From Hyphomicrobiales bacterium (GTDB lineage Bacteria > Pseudomonadota > Alphaproteobacteria > Rhizobiales > Beijerinckiaceae), in the NCBI GenBank assembly GCA_025356415.1, contig JANXTB010000173.1, positions 1 through 46,952 on the forward strand: a DNA stretch of 46,952 nucleotides. The letters run 5' to 3'. The translations under genes were made by a program, and so were the position numbers. Positions 1 to 7,807 of this stretch are shown piece by piece. Under the pieces are notes generated by a model. It saw nothing but the letters and a program-made list of their open reading frames with translations. It ran no database searches and was not told the origin of the DNA. The stretch's first letter is position 1; each line of letters begins with the position of its first letter.

Positions 1-34
1 TCGACGCATCGGATTTCTTTTTCGGTTCGGACAT
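1..34 (-). CDS. Start of an unidentified gene, cut by the window edge
   Basis: Only the first 11 codons are visible (M-S-E-P-K-K-K-S-D-A-S). They begin at an ATG at 34 preceded by a good ribosome binding site (AAAGGAG about 6 nt upstream). The gene starts 19 nt after the stop of the livM-type permease on the same strand, so it is probably the last or next member of the same transport/catabolic operon. The lysine-rich start gives no family. It is reported because the site and ATG are clear; nothing can be said about function. Confidence 0.6.
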   Translation of the reverse strand, partial: MSEPKKKSDAS

Positions 35-53
35 GGCGGGCTCCTTTTCTAAT

Positions 54-1070
54 TTATTTCGCGTCGAACTGGACGACGCGACGGCGTAGCGGGAATAGAG
101 TGATGCCGGTGGCGGACGAGAACAGGCCCCAGAGGCCCTTCGGCGCTTTCAGCATGACGAGAATGGCGACGGCGCCGAGCAGCATGAGATAAATCGTCCC
201 GAGATCGGACAAAGTCTCGCGCAGCAGGAAGAAAATCAAAGTGCCGACAATCGGCCCCTCGATCGTGCCGATGCCGCCGATGACCACCATGAAGATGACA
301 TAAGCCGTCCAGTCGTTGACGCTGAAGGCGGCGTCGGGCGAGATGCGCAGCTTTTGCAGGAAGATCAGCGCGCCAGTCATGGTAGTGAGTGCGGCGGTTA
401 CGACGTAAAGCACGAGCTTGCTGCGTGCGATGTTGACGCCAAGACTCTCGGACGCAATCTCGCTGTCGCGGATCGCCGTGAGCGCGAGGCCGGCGCGCGA
501 GCGCAGGATGGCGTAGATGGCGGCAATCGTGCCAAGCCCCAGCGCAAGCGCAGACCAGTAGACGATCATCTCGCGCGCATCGCGCGTCGAGGCGATATCG
601 GTGACGATGCGCGCTGGCAGGCTTGTGCCGGAGCCGCCGCCAAGCGCGGAAACTTGCGCGAACGTCAGGCGAAACACTTCCGCCGCAACCCATGTGCCAA
701 TCGCGAAATAAGCGCCTTGCAGGCGGAAGAGGATGGGCGCCAGCGGCAATGCGATGAGCGCGCCGACAAAGCCGGAGAGCACCACCGCGAGCAGCGGCGG
801 CACGCCGTAGAAGATCGCGGCGGCGAAGAGCGCGTAACCGCCGAGGCCCACGAAGGCCTGCTGGCCGACGGACACGAGGCCGGTGAATCCGGCGAGCAGA
901 TTCCACAGGCTCGCGAGCGCGAGGAACGCGTAGACTTCGCCAAGCAGGCGCATGTTGGCGCGTCCCGCCCACCAGGGCGCCGCGATGAGCGCCACGATGG
1001 CCACCAGGCTGAGGGCGCCCGCGATGCGGCTTGCGTGTGTGGCGCGTTCGATCGTGTAGCCGGGCTTCAT
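54..1070 (-). CDS. livM: Branched-chain amino acid-type ABC transporter permease (LivM family)
   Basis: A 338-residue polytopic inner-membrane permease, the usual LivM length. Seen: many hydrophobic helices, the GFTGLVSVGQ/GLGGY block at about 61-79, a cytoplasmic coupling-loop-like segment around 191-213, and the GGIGTIEGPIVG signature at about 265-276. It would form the channel with the LivH-type protein and be driven by the two ATPases. Its ATG overlaps the livH stop by ATGA, so translation is coupled. In this family many importers carry aromatic acids or other carboxylates rather than leucine, and the catabolic neighbours favour that here (inference). TAA stop at 54. Confidence 0.93.
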   Translation of the reverse strand: MKPGYTIERATHASRIAGALSLVAIVALIAAPWWAGRANMRLLGEVYAFLALASLWNLLAGFTGLVSVGQQAFVGLGGYALFAAAIFYGVPPLLAVVLSGFVGALIALPLAPILFRLQGAYFAIGTWVAAEVFRLTFAQVSALGGGSGTSLPARIVTDIASTRDAREMIVYWSALALGLGTIAAIYAILRSRAGLALTAIRDSEIASESLGVNIARSKLVLYVVTAALTTMTGALIFLQKLRISPDAAFSVNDWTAYVIFMVVIGGIGTIEGPIVGTLIFFLLRETLSDLGTIYLMLLGAVAILVMLKAPKGLWGLFSSATGITLFPLRRRVVQFDAK

Positions 1071-1933
1071 CCGTCCATCCTCGGAAACAGGCCGCGCGGA
1101 CGCAGGATGAGGATGAGGAAGAACACGAGATGTCCGGCGAGCACCTGATAGCCGGGGTCGATGAGCGCGCCGAGCGTCTGCGCGACGCCAAGCACAATGC
1201 CGCCAGCGAGCGTGCCCCAGAGTGATCCGAGGCCGCCGATGATCACTGCCTCGAAACCAAAGATAAGGCGCATCGGCCCGGTGGATGGATCGAAGTTGGT
1301 GCGCACGGCAAGGAAGATTCCGGCCAGCGCGACAATGCCGGCCGAGAGCGCCATGGCCATCGCATAGATGTGGCGATTGTCGAGCGCCATCAGCTTGGCG
1401 ATTTCAGCGTCATCCGACGTGGCGCGGAAAGCGCGGCCGAGGCTCGTGCGCGTGAAGATGAATTCGAGTCCGAGGATGACGGCGATTGCGGTGGCGAACA
1501 TCGCAAGCGGCAGCACGCCGAGATTGAGGCCGCCGCCGATGGACACGCTCGCGGTCTCGATACCACCCGCCATCACGCGGCGGCTGTCGGCGGTGAAGAG
1601 CGTGAGCAGGCCGTTCTGGATGATGATCGAAAGGCCGAAGGTGACGAGCAGCGGCGCGAGCAGATCCTTGCCGAGCGTCGGATTGAGCAGAAAGCGCTGC
1701 AGCACATAGCTGAACAGCGCCATCAGCGGCACGACGATGAGCGCGGCGACGAAAGGATTCAAGCCCAGCGTCTGCACGACGACGAGCGTGAGGTAGGAGC
1801 CGAGCACGATGAAGTCGCCATGCGCGATGTTGACAAGCCGCATCACGCCGAAGATCAGCGACAGCCCTGCGGCGAACAAGGCGTAGAGTCCGCCGAGCAG
1901 CACGCCTTGCACGATGGCGTTGAGCCAGTCCAT
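1067..1933 (-). CDS. livH: Branched-chain amino acid-type ABC transporter permease (LivH family)
   Basis: A 288-residue membrane permease. The family block GGLYALFAAGLSLIFG followed by MRLVNIAHGDF lies at about 14-41, the coupling segment SLGRAFRATSDD at about 165-175, and GGLGSLWGTLAGG at 233-245. The start is taken at ATG 1933, which shares one base with the livF stop (TGATG) and has GGGAG about 7 nt upstream. A TTG one codon earlier is the only alternative. It pairs with the LivM-type permease, whose ATG overlaps this stop. The substrate is set by the binding protein at 3409-4698. Confidence 0.93.
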   Translation of the reverse strand: MDWLNAIVQGVLLGGLYALFAAGLSLIFGVMRLVNIAHGDFIVLGSYLTLVVVQTLGLNPFVAALIVVPLMALFSYVLQRFLLNPTLGKDLLAPLLVTFGLSIIIQNGLLTLFTADSRRVMAGGIETASVSIGGGLNLGVLPLAMFATAIAVILGLEFIFTRTSLGRAFRATSDDAEIAKLMALDNRHIYAMAMALSAGIVALAGIFLAVRTNFDPSTGPMRLIFGFEAVIIGGLGSLWGTLAGGIVLGVAQTLGALIDPGYQVLAGHLVFFLILILRPRGLFPRMDG

Positions 1934-2640
1934 CAATGGCTCCCGAAATATGCGGCGACAATATCGGCGCGGCTGTGATCGGCAGGCTTGCCCGCGAGAG
2001 AGACGCGGCCTTCCTGCAGGCAGACGAAGCTCTGCGCGAAACCAAGCGCGCGCGTCACGTCCTGCTCGACCAGGATGGCGCTGACGCCGGTGCTGGTGAT
2101 TGACGGCAGCGCTGCATAAATATCCTTGATGATCGCTGGCGCGAGGCCGAGCGAGATTTCATCGAAGAGAATGATTTCGGGGTTCGCCATGAGCGCGCGG
2201 CCAATGGCGACCATTTGCTGCTGTCCGCCAGACAACGATGTCGATGGCTGCTGGCGCTTCTCGCGCAGGATGGGAAACAGCGCGTAGACACGCTCGAGCG
2301 ACCATTCGCCTGCCCTGCCCCGCTCGCCGCCGATGATCAGATTTTCTTCCACCGAGAGCGAGCGAAACAGCCGACGCCCTTCCGGCACCAGTGCAATGCC
2401 GCGCCGCACGATCTTGTCCGCGCTGAGCCCGCCGATCTTGTCGCCGCGATGCACGAGCATCTGTGGCGCGCAGGGCAGCAGGCCGACAATGGTTTTCAGA
2501 AGAGTCGATTTGCCGGCGCCATTGGCGCCGATCAGCGCCAGCGCCTCGCCTGCGTGCAGATCGAACGAGACGTCGAACAGCGCCTGAAAATCGGCATATC
2601 CCGACGAAAGATTTTCGATGCGAAGCAGCGGCGCGTTCAT
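1933..2640 (-). CDS. livF: Branched-chain amino acid-type ABC transporter ATPase (LivF family)
   Basis: A 235-residue cytoplasmic ATPase subunit. Walker A GANGAGKS is at 38-45, the ABC signature LSGGQ at 136-140, and Walker B IILFDE at 156-161 followed by the D-loop. The switch region reads VEQD rather than a histidine motif, in keeping with LivF proteins. The ATG overlaps the livG stop by ATGA. It works as a heterodimer with LivG to energise the LivHM channel. Nothing looks damaged. Confidence 0.94.
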   Translation of the reverse strand: MNAPLLRIENLSSGYADFQALFDVSFDLHAGEALALIGANGAGKSTLLKTIVGLLPCAPQMLVHRGDKIGGLSADKIVRRGIALVPEGRRLFRSLSVEENLIIGGERGRAGEWSLERVYALFPILREKRQQPSTSLSGGQQQMVAIGRALMANPEIILFDEISLGLAPAIIKDIYAALPSITSTGVSAILVEQDVTRALGFAQSFVCLQEGRVSLAGKPADHSRADIVAAYFGSH

Positions 2641-3356
2641 GCGTCGAGCCCCATGTAGATGCTCGTCACCTCAGGGCTCGCCATGATGGCGGCGGGTTCG
2701 CCCTCGGCGATCTTGCGTCCGAAATCGAGCACGGCGATGCGGTCCACCACGGCGAGCAGCGCGTTAACGACATGCTCAATCCAGATGATCGAGACGCCCT
2801 GCGCGCGCACGGCCTTGATCGTCGCGATGAGTTCGTGACACTCGGCTTCGGTGAGGCCGCCAGCGATTTCATCGAGCAGCAGTAGCGTGGGTTGCGTGGC
2901 GAGAGCGCGCGCGAGTTCGAGGCGCTTGCGCTCGAGCAGCGTCAGTGTTCCAGCCAGAGCATTCGCCTTGCGCATCAGGCCCGTGAGTTCCAGCACTTCA
3001 AGCGCGCTGGCCGACGCCTGACGCTCGGACAGTCCACGCCCGAAAGCCGCGCCCACCAGCACGTTTTCGAAAGTCGTCATGCCAAGAAACGGATGCGGCA
3101 CCTGAAAGGAGCGCGAGATTCCCAAGTGACACCGCGCACGCGCCGGAAACGCACTGATGTCGCGGTCGTTGAAGATCACGCGGCCTTCGCTGGCCGCGAC
3201 GGTGCCGGCGATCAGGTTGAACAGCGTCGTCTTGCCCGCGCCATTGGGGCCGAGAATGCCAAGCGCCTCTCCCTTGTCGAGCATCAACGAAACATGGTCA
3301 GTCACCAGCAAGGCGCCGTAGCGCTTGACCAGTCCTTCCAGGCTCAGGATCGGCAT
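2637..3356 (-). CDS. livG: Branched-chain amino acid-type ABC transporter ATPase (LivG family)
   Basis: A 239-residue ATPase from the MPILSLEGLVKRYG start at ATG 3356. Another in-frame ATG lies three codons upstream at 3365. The open frame continues to 3515 but would run back through the terminator and the SBP gene, so the long start is rejected. Walker A GPNGAGKT is at 36-43, a degenerate signature around 138-152 (LTLLERKRLELARAL, lacking the usual G-x-Q), Walker B LLLLDE at 158-163 and the H-loop His at 195. Initiation signals are weak and the gene sits just behind an intrinsic terminator, so it is probably expressed well below the binding protein. Confidence 0.92.
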   Translation of the reverse strand: MPILSLEGLVKRYGALLVTDHVSLMLDKGEALGILGPNGAGKTTLFNLIAGTVAASEGRVIFNDRDISAFPARARCHLGISRSFQVPHPFLGMTTFENVLVGAAFGRGLSERQASASALEVLELTGLMRKANALAGTLTLLERKRLELARALATQPTLLLLDEIAGGLTEAECHELIATIKAVRAQGVSIIWIEHVVNALLAVVDRIAVLDFGRKIAEGEPAAIMASPEVTSIYMGLDA

Positions 3357-3370
3357 GGGGAGCATCCAGC

Positions 3371-3402
3371 AAAAAAGCGCGCGGGGAAAAGCCCCCGCGC
3401 GC
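3371..3402 (-). terminator. Intrinsic terminator/attenuator between SBP and livG
   Basis: On the minus strand a perfect 10-bp GC stem (3377-3386 with 3393-3402), with a 6-nt loop, is followed by a run of six T (3376-3371). It starts 7 nt after the SBP stop and ends only 6 nt before the first possible livG ATG. It should stop most transcripts after the binding protein and let a fraction continue into livGFHM. This is a common way to make binding protein in excess of the membrane complex. Confidence 0.85.
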
Positions 3403-3408
3403 GGTTCA

Positions 3409-4698
3409 TCACAGCAGGATGAGGTTGCCGCCCAGCGGGATCTCGGGCGCCGATTTGTTCGCAGTGATGACGAGCTCGACATTTGCGCCGCGCTTCTGCC
3501 ACTGGCCCGCGACAAGCGGCGTCTTGGTGACGTTCTTCACCGGCCCCTTGCTCCAGTCCACGGGGCCAACAATCGTCTTCAAGTTCGTCTTGCGTGTCGC
3601 ATCAATGATCGACTTCGGATCGGTGAGATCCGCCGTGCGCTTGATGACGTCGGCGACGACTTCAAACAGCGCATGGTTGAAGCCGATCGGCTGCGTCCAC
3701 GGGCGCTTCGTCGCGGCTGTGTAGCCTTCCGCGAGCCCCTTCGAGGTTTCGTCCGTCAGCGACGACGAGAACGGATGGTTCGGCGACCACCAGATCTCCG
3801 ACGACAGACCGATGCCGCGATCGCCGAGCGACGCGATGACGGAGGGGAACAGCAGCGCCTTGCCGATGGTCACGATCTTCGGCTTGAAACCCTGCTGTCC
3901 GGCCTGCGACCAGAAGGTCGCAAAATCCGGCGGGATCATGTTGCCGGTGACGATCTCGACGCCGTCTTTCTTGAAGGCGTTTATCTGCGCCGAGAAGTCA
4001 TCGGACATGAGCTGATAGCGGCCCGGATCGGTGAGCTTGTAACCAGCGGCTGCTAGCGGCTTCGGGAAGCCGCGCTCCTTGTCGCCCCAAGCGTTGCCGT
4101 CGGCGTCATTCGGGAACAAGCCGCCGACAGTCTTCGCCACACCGGGTTGATCCCACAGCGCGAGGAAGGAACCGATGACGTCTTCCAGGCCCCAGAAGAA
4201 ATGATAGGTGGATTGAAAGCCCTTCGCAGGATCGCCGTTGCGTCCGAAGAAATAGGGCTGCCAGGGGCAGTTTGTTGTGATGCAGGGCGTGCCGTTGACT
4301 TCAGCCTGATCGGCGACGGGATTGACAGTGTCGGGCGCCGCCGACGCGCAGATGATGTCGACTTCGTCTTTCAGGATCAGTTCAGCTGCGACTTCCGCAG
4401 CGCGGTTCGGATTCGATTGCGAATCCTTGGTGATGATCTCGATCTTGACCTTGCGGCCATTATTGGTCACGCCGTCTGCTAAAATCTTGCGGATGCCGGC
4501 GAGCACATAATCATTCGCTTCGCCGAAGCCCGCAAGGGGGCCGGTGAGCGGATTCACGAAACCAACTTTGACAACATCTTTCGTCGCCGCGAGCGCGCCG
4601 CCCGAGCGGATAACCGCCGGCGCCGCAATGGCGCCGAGCGCCGTGTTTTTGAGAAACGTGCGCCGCGTGGCGCTATTTTGAATTCCCTTGATCGTCAT
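3409..4698 (-). CDS. ABC transporter substrate-binding protein (Peripla_BP_6 / LivJ-like)
   Basis: A 429-residue periplasmic binding protein for the Liv-type importer just downstream. The N-terminus has a twin-arginine signal (T-R-R-T-F-L-K at 11-17) and a short hydrophobic stretch ending near ALAA. The mature part begins VKVGFVNPLTGPLAGFG, the typical opening of amino-acid/amide-binding family 6 proteins. The start is ATG 4698 with AAGGAGG about 7 nt upstream. It lies 26 nt inside the end of the preceding dehydrogenase gene, so the two are translationally coupled. A terminator follows the stop. The ligand is unknown; aromatic or short-chain acids are plausible given the operon. Confidence 0.92.
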   Translation of the reverse strand: MTIKGIQNSATRRTFLKNTALGAIAAPAVIRSGGALAATKDVVKVGFVNPLTGPLAGFGEANDYVLAGIRKILADGVTNNGRKVKIEIITKDSQSNPNRAAEVAAELILKDEVDIICASAAPDTVNPVADQAEVNGTPCITTNCPWQPYFFGRNGDPAKGFQSTYHFFWGLEDVIGSFLALWDQPGVAKTVGGLFPNDADGNAWGDKERGFPKPLAAAGYKLTDPGRYQLMSDDFSAQINAFKKDGVEIVTGNMIPPDFATFWSQAGQQGFKPKIVTIGKALLFPSVIASLGDRGIGLSSEIWWSPNHPFSSSLTDETSKGLAEGYTAATKRPWTQPIGFNHALFEVVADVIKRTADLTDPKSIIDATRKTNLKTIVGPVDWSKGPVKNVTKTPLVAGQWQKRGANVELVITANKSAPEIPLGGNLILL

Positions 4699-5623
4699 TC
4701 GCCCCTCCTTCGCCGCGTTCTGCAGCGTTCAGTTTCCTCAAATGCGTGAACACACGCTTGCGGAGGTCTTGCGCCTCCTCTTGGGTCCAGGTTCGAAAAC
4801 CTTCGCCGCTTTTCACACCGAGTTTTCCGTCGGCGATGAGCTGTTCGAGATAAGGATTGGGACCGGGCGTCCGGTCAAGAAAAGGAATAACCGTGCGGTG
4901 AATGTCGAGCGTCAGTTCGGTGCCGACGAGATCGGCGTTTTCGAGCGGCCCGAGCACGGCGAGACGACGGCCGAAGCTCGCCTTGATCACCGTGTCCACC
5001 GTGCGCGCATCGCAGATGCCTTCTGCGACAAGCGCGATCGCCTCGCGCCAAAGCGCATGCTGCAAGCGATTGCCGACAAAGCCCGCGACATCCTTCATCA
5101 CGCGCACCGGCGTCTTGCCGGCCTGCGTGAGCAAAGCCATCATCGCCTCAATGTGGCGCAGCTCGGTGTCGGGCGTGCCGACGACTTCGACGAGCGGCAC
5201 GAGAAACGGCGGATTCCACCAATGGGTGCCGAGCATGCGCGAACGCGTGCGCATTTCGCCGACAATCGTGCCGATCGGCATGACGGATGTGTTGGACGCA
5301 AGCACGGCGTCGGGCGGCGCCAGACGTTCGAGATCGGCGAAGATCGCCTGCTTGATTTCAAGTTTCTCAGGCGCGCATTCGAAAACGAAATCCGCGCCTT
5401 GCAGCGCCCCGCCAAGATCGGCGTGACCGCTGACGAGAGGCAGACAATCCATGGGTTCTTCGAGATCCCGCAGATTGCTTTCGATGCGTGCATGCAGGCT
5501 GTCGAGCGAGGCCGGAAACGCGTCATAGACCCGCACGCGGGACCCGGCGCGCGCAAAGACTTGCGCTATGCCGTGGCCCATCAGTCCAGCGCCAATGACG
5601 GCGATATTCGGACGCTCGCTCAT
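4673..5623 (-). CDS. 3-hydroxyacyl-CoA dehydrogenase family protein
   Basis: A 316-residue protein with the two-domain HAD layout. The NAD-binding GAGLMGHGIA is at 11-20, an acidic residue at the end of the second strand in VYDA (about 34), and the SNTS active-site segment at 110-113. The dyad His134 (GTHWWNPP) and Glu146 (LVEVVG) fits the family. The C-terminal dimerisation domain runs from about 185. The length is that of single-function dehydrogenases (also lambda-crystallin/L-gulonate or carnitine dehydrogenase relatives), not a FadB fusion. Tryptophans replace the common F-F after the catalytic His, so the substrate may not be a simple acyl-CoA. It overlaps the SBP gene by 26 nt. Confidence 0.88.
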   Translation of the reverse strand: MSERPNIAVIGAGLMGHGIAQVFARAGSRVRVYDAFPASLDSLHARIESNLRDLEEPMDCLPLVSGHADLGGALQGADFVFECAPEKLEIKQAIFADLERLAPPDAVLASNTSVMPIGTIVGEMRTRSRMLGTHWWNPPFLVPLVEVVGTPDTELRHIEAMMALLTQAGKTPVRVMKDVAGFVGNRLQHALWREAIALVAEGICDARTVDTVIKASFGRRLAVLGPLENADLVGTELTLDIHRTVIPFLDRTPGPNPYLEQLIADGKLGVKSGEGFRTWTQEEAQDLRKRVFTHLRKLNAAERGEGGANDDQGNSK

Positions 5624-5632
5624 ATTGAAACC

Positions 5633-6439
5633 TCAGCCTGCCGTGTAACCGCCATCGGCGTAAAGAATATGGCCGGTGTAGAAATCCGACGCCCGCGATG
5701 TGAGAAACAGCAGCGGCCCAGCGAGATCTTCGGGTTCGCCGAGACGGCCCTTGGGCACGCGCGCAAGAAATCCGGCGCGTGTCGCCTGCGCCTTTTCATC
5801 ATCGGCAAACATCCACGCGGTGAGCGGCGAACGAAACACAGTCGGCGCGATCGCATTGACCGTGATGCCCGTCGGCCCGAGCTCGCAACCCAGCGCCTTG
5901 GTGATGCCATCGACCGCGGACTTCGACGCGCAATAGGCGGTGTAACCCGCCGGGTGCCCGAGCAGACCACGTGCCGAGGACATCAGCACGATCTTCCCGC
6001 CGCCATCCGCCTGCGCCAGCATCTGCTTGGTGGCGGCGCGCGCCATCAGCCAGCTCTGCGTGACGTTCGCATCCATCACGTCGAGAAAACGCTCCGGCGA
6101 CATGTCGGGAATTTTCGCGACGTCGTTCTTGCCCGACGCGACGACGAGAATATCGACGCGGCCGAAACGCTTCACGCCTGCGGCGATGATGTCGTCGCAA
6201 GCGGCTTCATTCGAAGGGCGCACATTGAGCGCCTCAACTTCCGCGCCGAGCTTTTCGCAATCCTTCGTCACCGCATCGAGATCGGCTTTCTTGCCGGCGG
6301 TGAGGACGAGCTTGCAACCGGCGCCCGCGAGAATCTGCGCGGCCAGTGCGCCGAACGCGCCAGACGCGCCGGTGATGACAGCGACCTTGCCCTTCACGTC
6401 GAAGAGCGAGGCTGGGTTTTTCAGGAATTCAGCGTTCAT
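5633..6439 (-). CDS. SDR-family oxidoreductase
   Basis: A 268-residue classical short-chain dehydrogenase/reductase. The dinucleotide motif is T-G-A-S-G-A-F-G at 23-30, with Ala in place of the usual second glycine. The catalytic Ser lies in VLMSSARG (154-155) and Y169-x-x-x-K173 follows. The C-terminus DGGYTAG is typical. The ATG at 6439 overlaps the cupin stop (ATGA), which decides the start; the frame stays open 15 codons further upstream. It probably oxidises or reduces a hydroxyl/keto intermediate made by the cyclase step, with the HAD-family gene next in line. The substrate is not readable. Confidence 0.9.
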   Translation of the reverse strand: MNAEFLKNPASLFDVKGKVAVITGASGAFGALAAQILAGAGCKLVLTAGKKADLDAVTKDCEKLGAEVEALNVRPSNEAACDDIIAAGVKRFGRVDILVVASGKNDVAKIPDMSPERFLDVMDANVTQSWLMARAATKQMLAQADGGGKIVLMSSARGLLGHPAGYTAYCASKSAVDGITKALGCELGPTGITVNAIAPTVFRSPLTAWMFADDEKAQATRAGFLARVPKGRLGEPEDLAGPLLFLTSRASDFYTGHILYADGGYTAG

Positions 6440-6786
6440 GGCTTCACCCCCGGCGGATATGGAATGACGACCATAAGCGTGCAAACGAAGTTCGTACGGT
6501 TTTCGATCACACGCACTTCATTCGCCGCGATGGTGCAGGAATCGAACTTCTTCAGCACGGTTTCCTGGCCGTCGATGATCACGGTCAACTCGCCTTCAAT
6601 GACGATGTAAACCTTCTCGAAGGGAGTCGAATCCGGACCGGCGCCACCGCCTGGCAGGATTTGTGAAAGGCCGACCCATTGGTTGGTCGGGCCGCCGGGC
6701 TCGAAGCCCTGCAGGCGAAGGCCGACGACGCCCCTGTGGTTGGGAGCGTCGTAAGGCTTCGCATCTTCGAAGCGCTTGACGAACAT
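6436..6786 (-). CDS. Small cupin-fold protein lacking the metal-binding histidines
   Basis: A 116-residue single-domain cupin. The first cupin motif is recognisable from its glycine/proline frame (PGGG... EKVYIVIEGEL, about 46-68) but has no His where HxH is expected. The second motif (FDSCTIAANEVRVIEN, about 81-96) carries Arg where the third His would be. It therefore cannot bind metal in the usual way and is more likely a binding, isomerase-like or regulatory protein than a dioxygenase. It starts one base before the cyclase stop (TGATG) and overlaps the SDR start, so it is tightly coupled to both. Confidence 0.82.
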   Translation of the reverse strand: MFVKRFEDAKPYDAPNHRGVVGLRLQGFEPGGPTNQWVGLSQILPGGGAGPDSTPFEKVYIVIEGELTVIIDGQETVLKKFDSCTIAANEVRVIENRTNFVCTLMVVIPYPPGVKP

Positions 6787-7643
6787 CAGAAGCTCTCACC
6801 GGATTCGATGCGGTACTTCTGGCCCTTGTCGATCATGGCGACGAGACGAATGATGCAGCCGTCGCCGCGATCCCAGTTCCACGGGAAAAATGCGAAGGTG
6901 CAACGCTTGCCGGTGACGGCGTCGAGATCACCGCCGACGTTCTCAATGCCGAGAATACCGTTGGTGAAAAGCTTGCGATGCACGGGCTCCCACTCAGGGA
7001 AATCGTCCTTCCAGTCGCGCCCGCCGGACCATTCGAAATATTCCTTTTCGAGGTGCGGATGCAGCGGGCCGTTGCGCTGCGGGCCGATGGCGGTGGCGAG
7101 CGGATGATCATTAGCCTGCGTATCGTGGCCAACAACCTTTACCTTCTTCTCGACGAACCAGTCGCCAGCCGACGACACGAAGCCCGGGCACTTGCAGAAG
7201 TAATCTTCGCTGTCTTCATACTGCTTGTGCCAGCCCGTGTTGACGATGACGACGTCGCCCGGACGCACGACATGGCCGCCTGCCTTTTCGAGATCGTCAT
7301 AGGTGATCGGCTCCCACATCTTCTTGGGGATCGAGAGCACGATGCCCGAGCCGAAGAAGTGCGGCAGCGGCACTTCGTCGATGAAGGGCGTGCCCTGCAC
7401 GACATGCGCCGGCGCGTCGATGTGGGTGGTGTTGTGCATGGAGGTCGTGATGCGCTGCGAGAGCACGCCGGACTTCGCCATGTAGTGAATGCGCTCGATC
7501 TTCACGTCTTCAAAATAGGGCCAGTTTGGCGACTGGTACCCGAACCGATGCGAAAGATTGTAGAATTCGAGCCCCATGTCATTATTGAGATTGGTCTCAA
7601 ACTCGACGCCGCGAATCTTCACGGTCTGGTTCTTGAACGTCAT
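6786..7643 (-). CDS. Cyclase-family metal-dependent hydrolase (KynB/isatin hydrolase-like fold)
   Basis: A 285-residue member of the putative cyclase family (PF04199), which includes kynurenine formamidase and isatin hydrolase. The metal-binding signature H70-x-x-T-H74-x-D76-x-P-x-H80 is intact, and a second conserved His lies in GHDTQANDHP (173 and 180). Such enzymes hydrolyse amide, lactam or ester bonds in ring compounds using Zn or Mn. It is the first gene of the leftward operon, with AGGAGG about 7 nt before ATG 7643, and lies directly behind the operator/promoter region shared with the IclR gene. Kynurenine formamidases are shorter (about 210 aa), so that name would be too specific. Confidence 0.9.
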   Translation of the reverse strand: MTFKNQTVKIRGVEFETNLNNDMGLEFYNLSHRFGYQSPNWPYFEDVKIERIHYMAKSGVLSQRITTSMHNTTHIDAPAHVVQGTPFIDEVPLPHFFGSGIVLSIPKKMWEPITYDDLEKAGGHVVRPGDVVIVNTGWHKQYEDSEDYFCKCPGFVSSAGDWFVEKKVKVVGHDTQANDHPLATAIGPQRNGPLHPHLEKEYFEWSGGRDWKDDFPEWEPVHRKLFTNGILGIENVGGDLDAVTGKRCTFAFFPWNWDRGDGCIIRLVAMIDKGQKYRIESGESF

Positions 7644-7703
7644 TGGCGTTCCTCCTGTTCAGCGCTTCGTCCCTGGCGGCGATTTTACCGCCAAATTTCT
7701 TCT

Positions 7704-7733
7704 GGTCCATCATACGATACGCATGTACCATAT
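7704..7733. promoter_or_regulatory. Candidate IclR operator between the cyclase and iclR-type genes
   Basis: The imperfect inverted repeat ATACGATAC-GCAT-GTACCATAT (7712-7733; 7 of 9 positions paired, consensus half ATAyGrTAC) sits in the divergent region. Its left part belongs to a 17-bp segment (7704-7720) that recurs upstream of the TRAP operon at 8652-8668 with 15/17 identities. Autoregulatory IclR proteins usually bind in such divergent regions; the assignment to this regulator is inferred. Confidence 0.6.
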
Positions 7734-7742
7734 GGCGGTCAA
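7714..7742 (-). promoter_or_regulatory. Predicted sigma-70-type promoter of the cyclase-liv operon
   Basis: Reading leftward, TTGACC (7742-7737) is followed by exactly 17 nt and then TATCGT (7719-7714), a good -35 and a fair -10. The inverted repeat at 7712-7733 covers the -10 and most of the spacer. A regulator bound there would block polymerase, so repression by the IclR protein is the simplest reading. Assigned by eye. Confidence 0.55.
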
Positions 7743-7807
7743 TTGGTCGGGCGCGGGTTTTTTGAGCCTCTACCCCTAAAGGATCAGTGACTGATGCGGG
7801 AGGACGT

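Noticed and set aside
3366-3515. Longer N-terminus for the LivG-type ATPase
   Set aside because: It would read through the terminator stem and the end of the SBP gene, and is Arg/Ser-rich; the MPILSLEGL start fits the family.
4688-6610. 640-codon plus-strand open frame opposite the dehydrogenase, SDR and cupin genes
   Set aside because: Arg/His/Ala-rich with no family features. It is antisense to three well-recognised genes in GC-rich DNA, where antisense frames stay open by codon bias.
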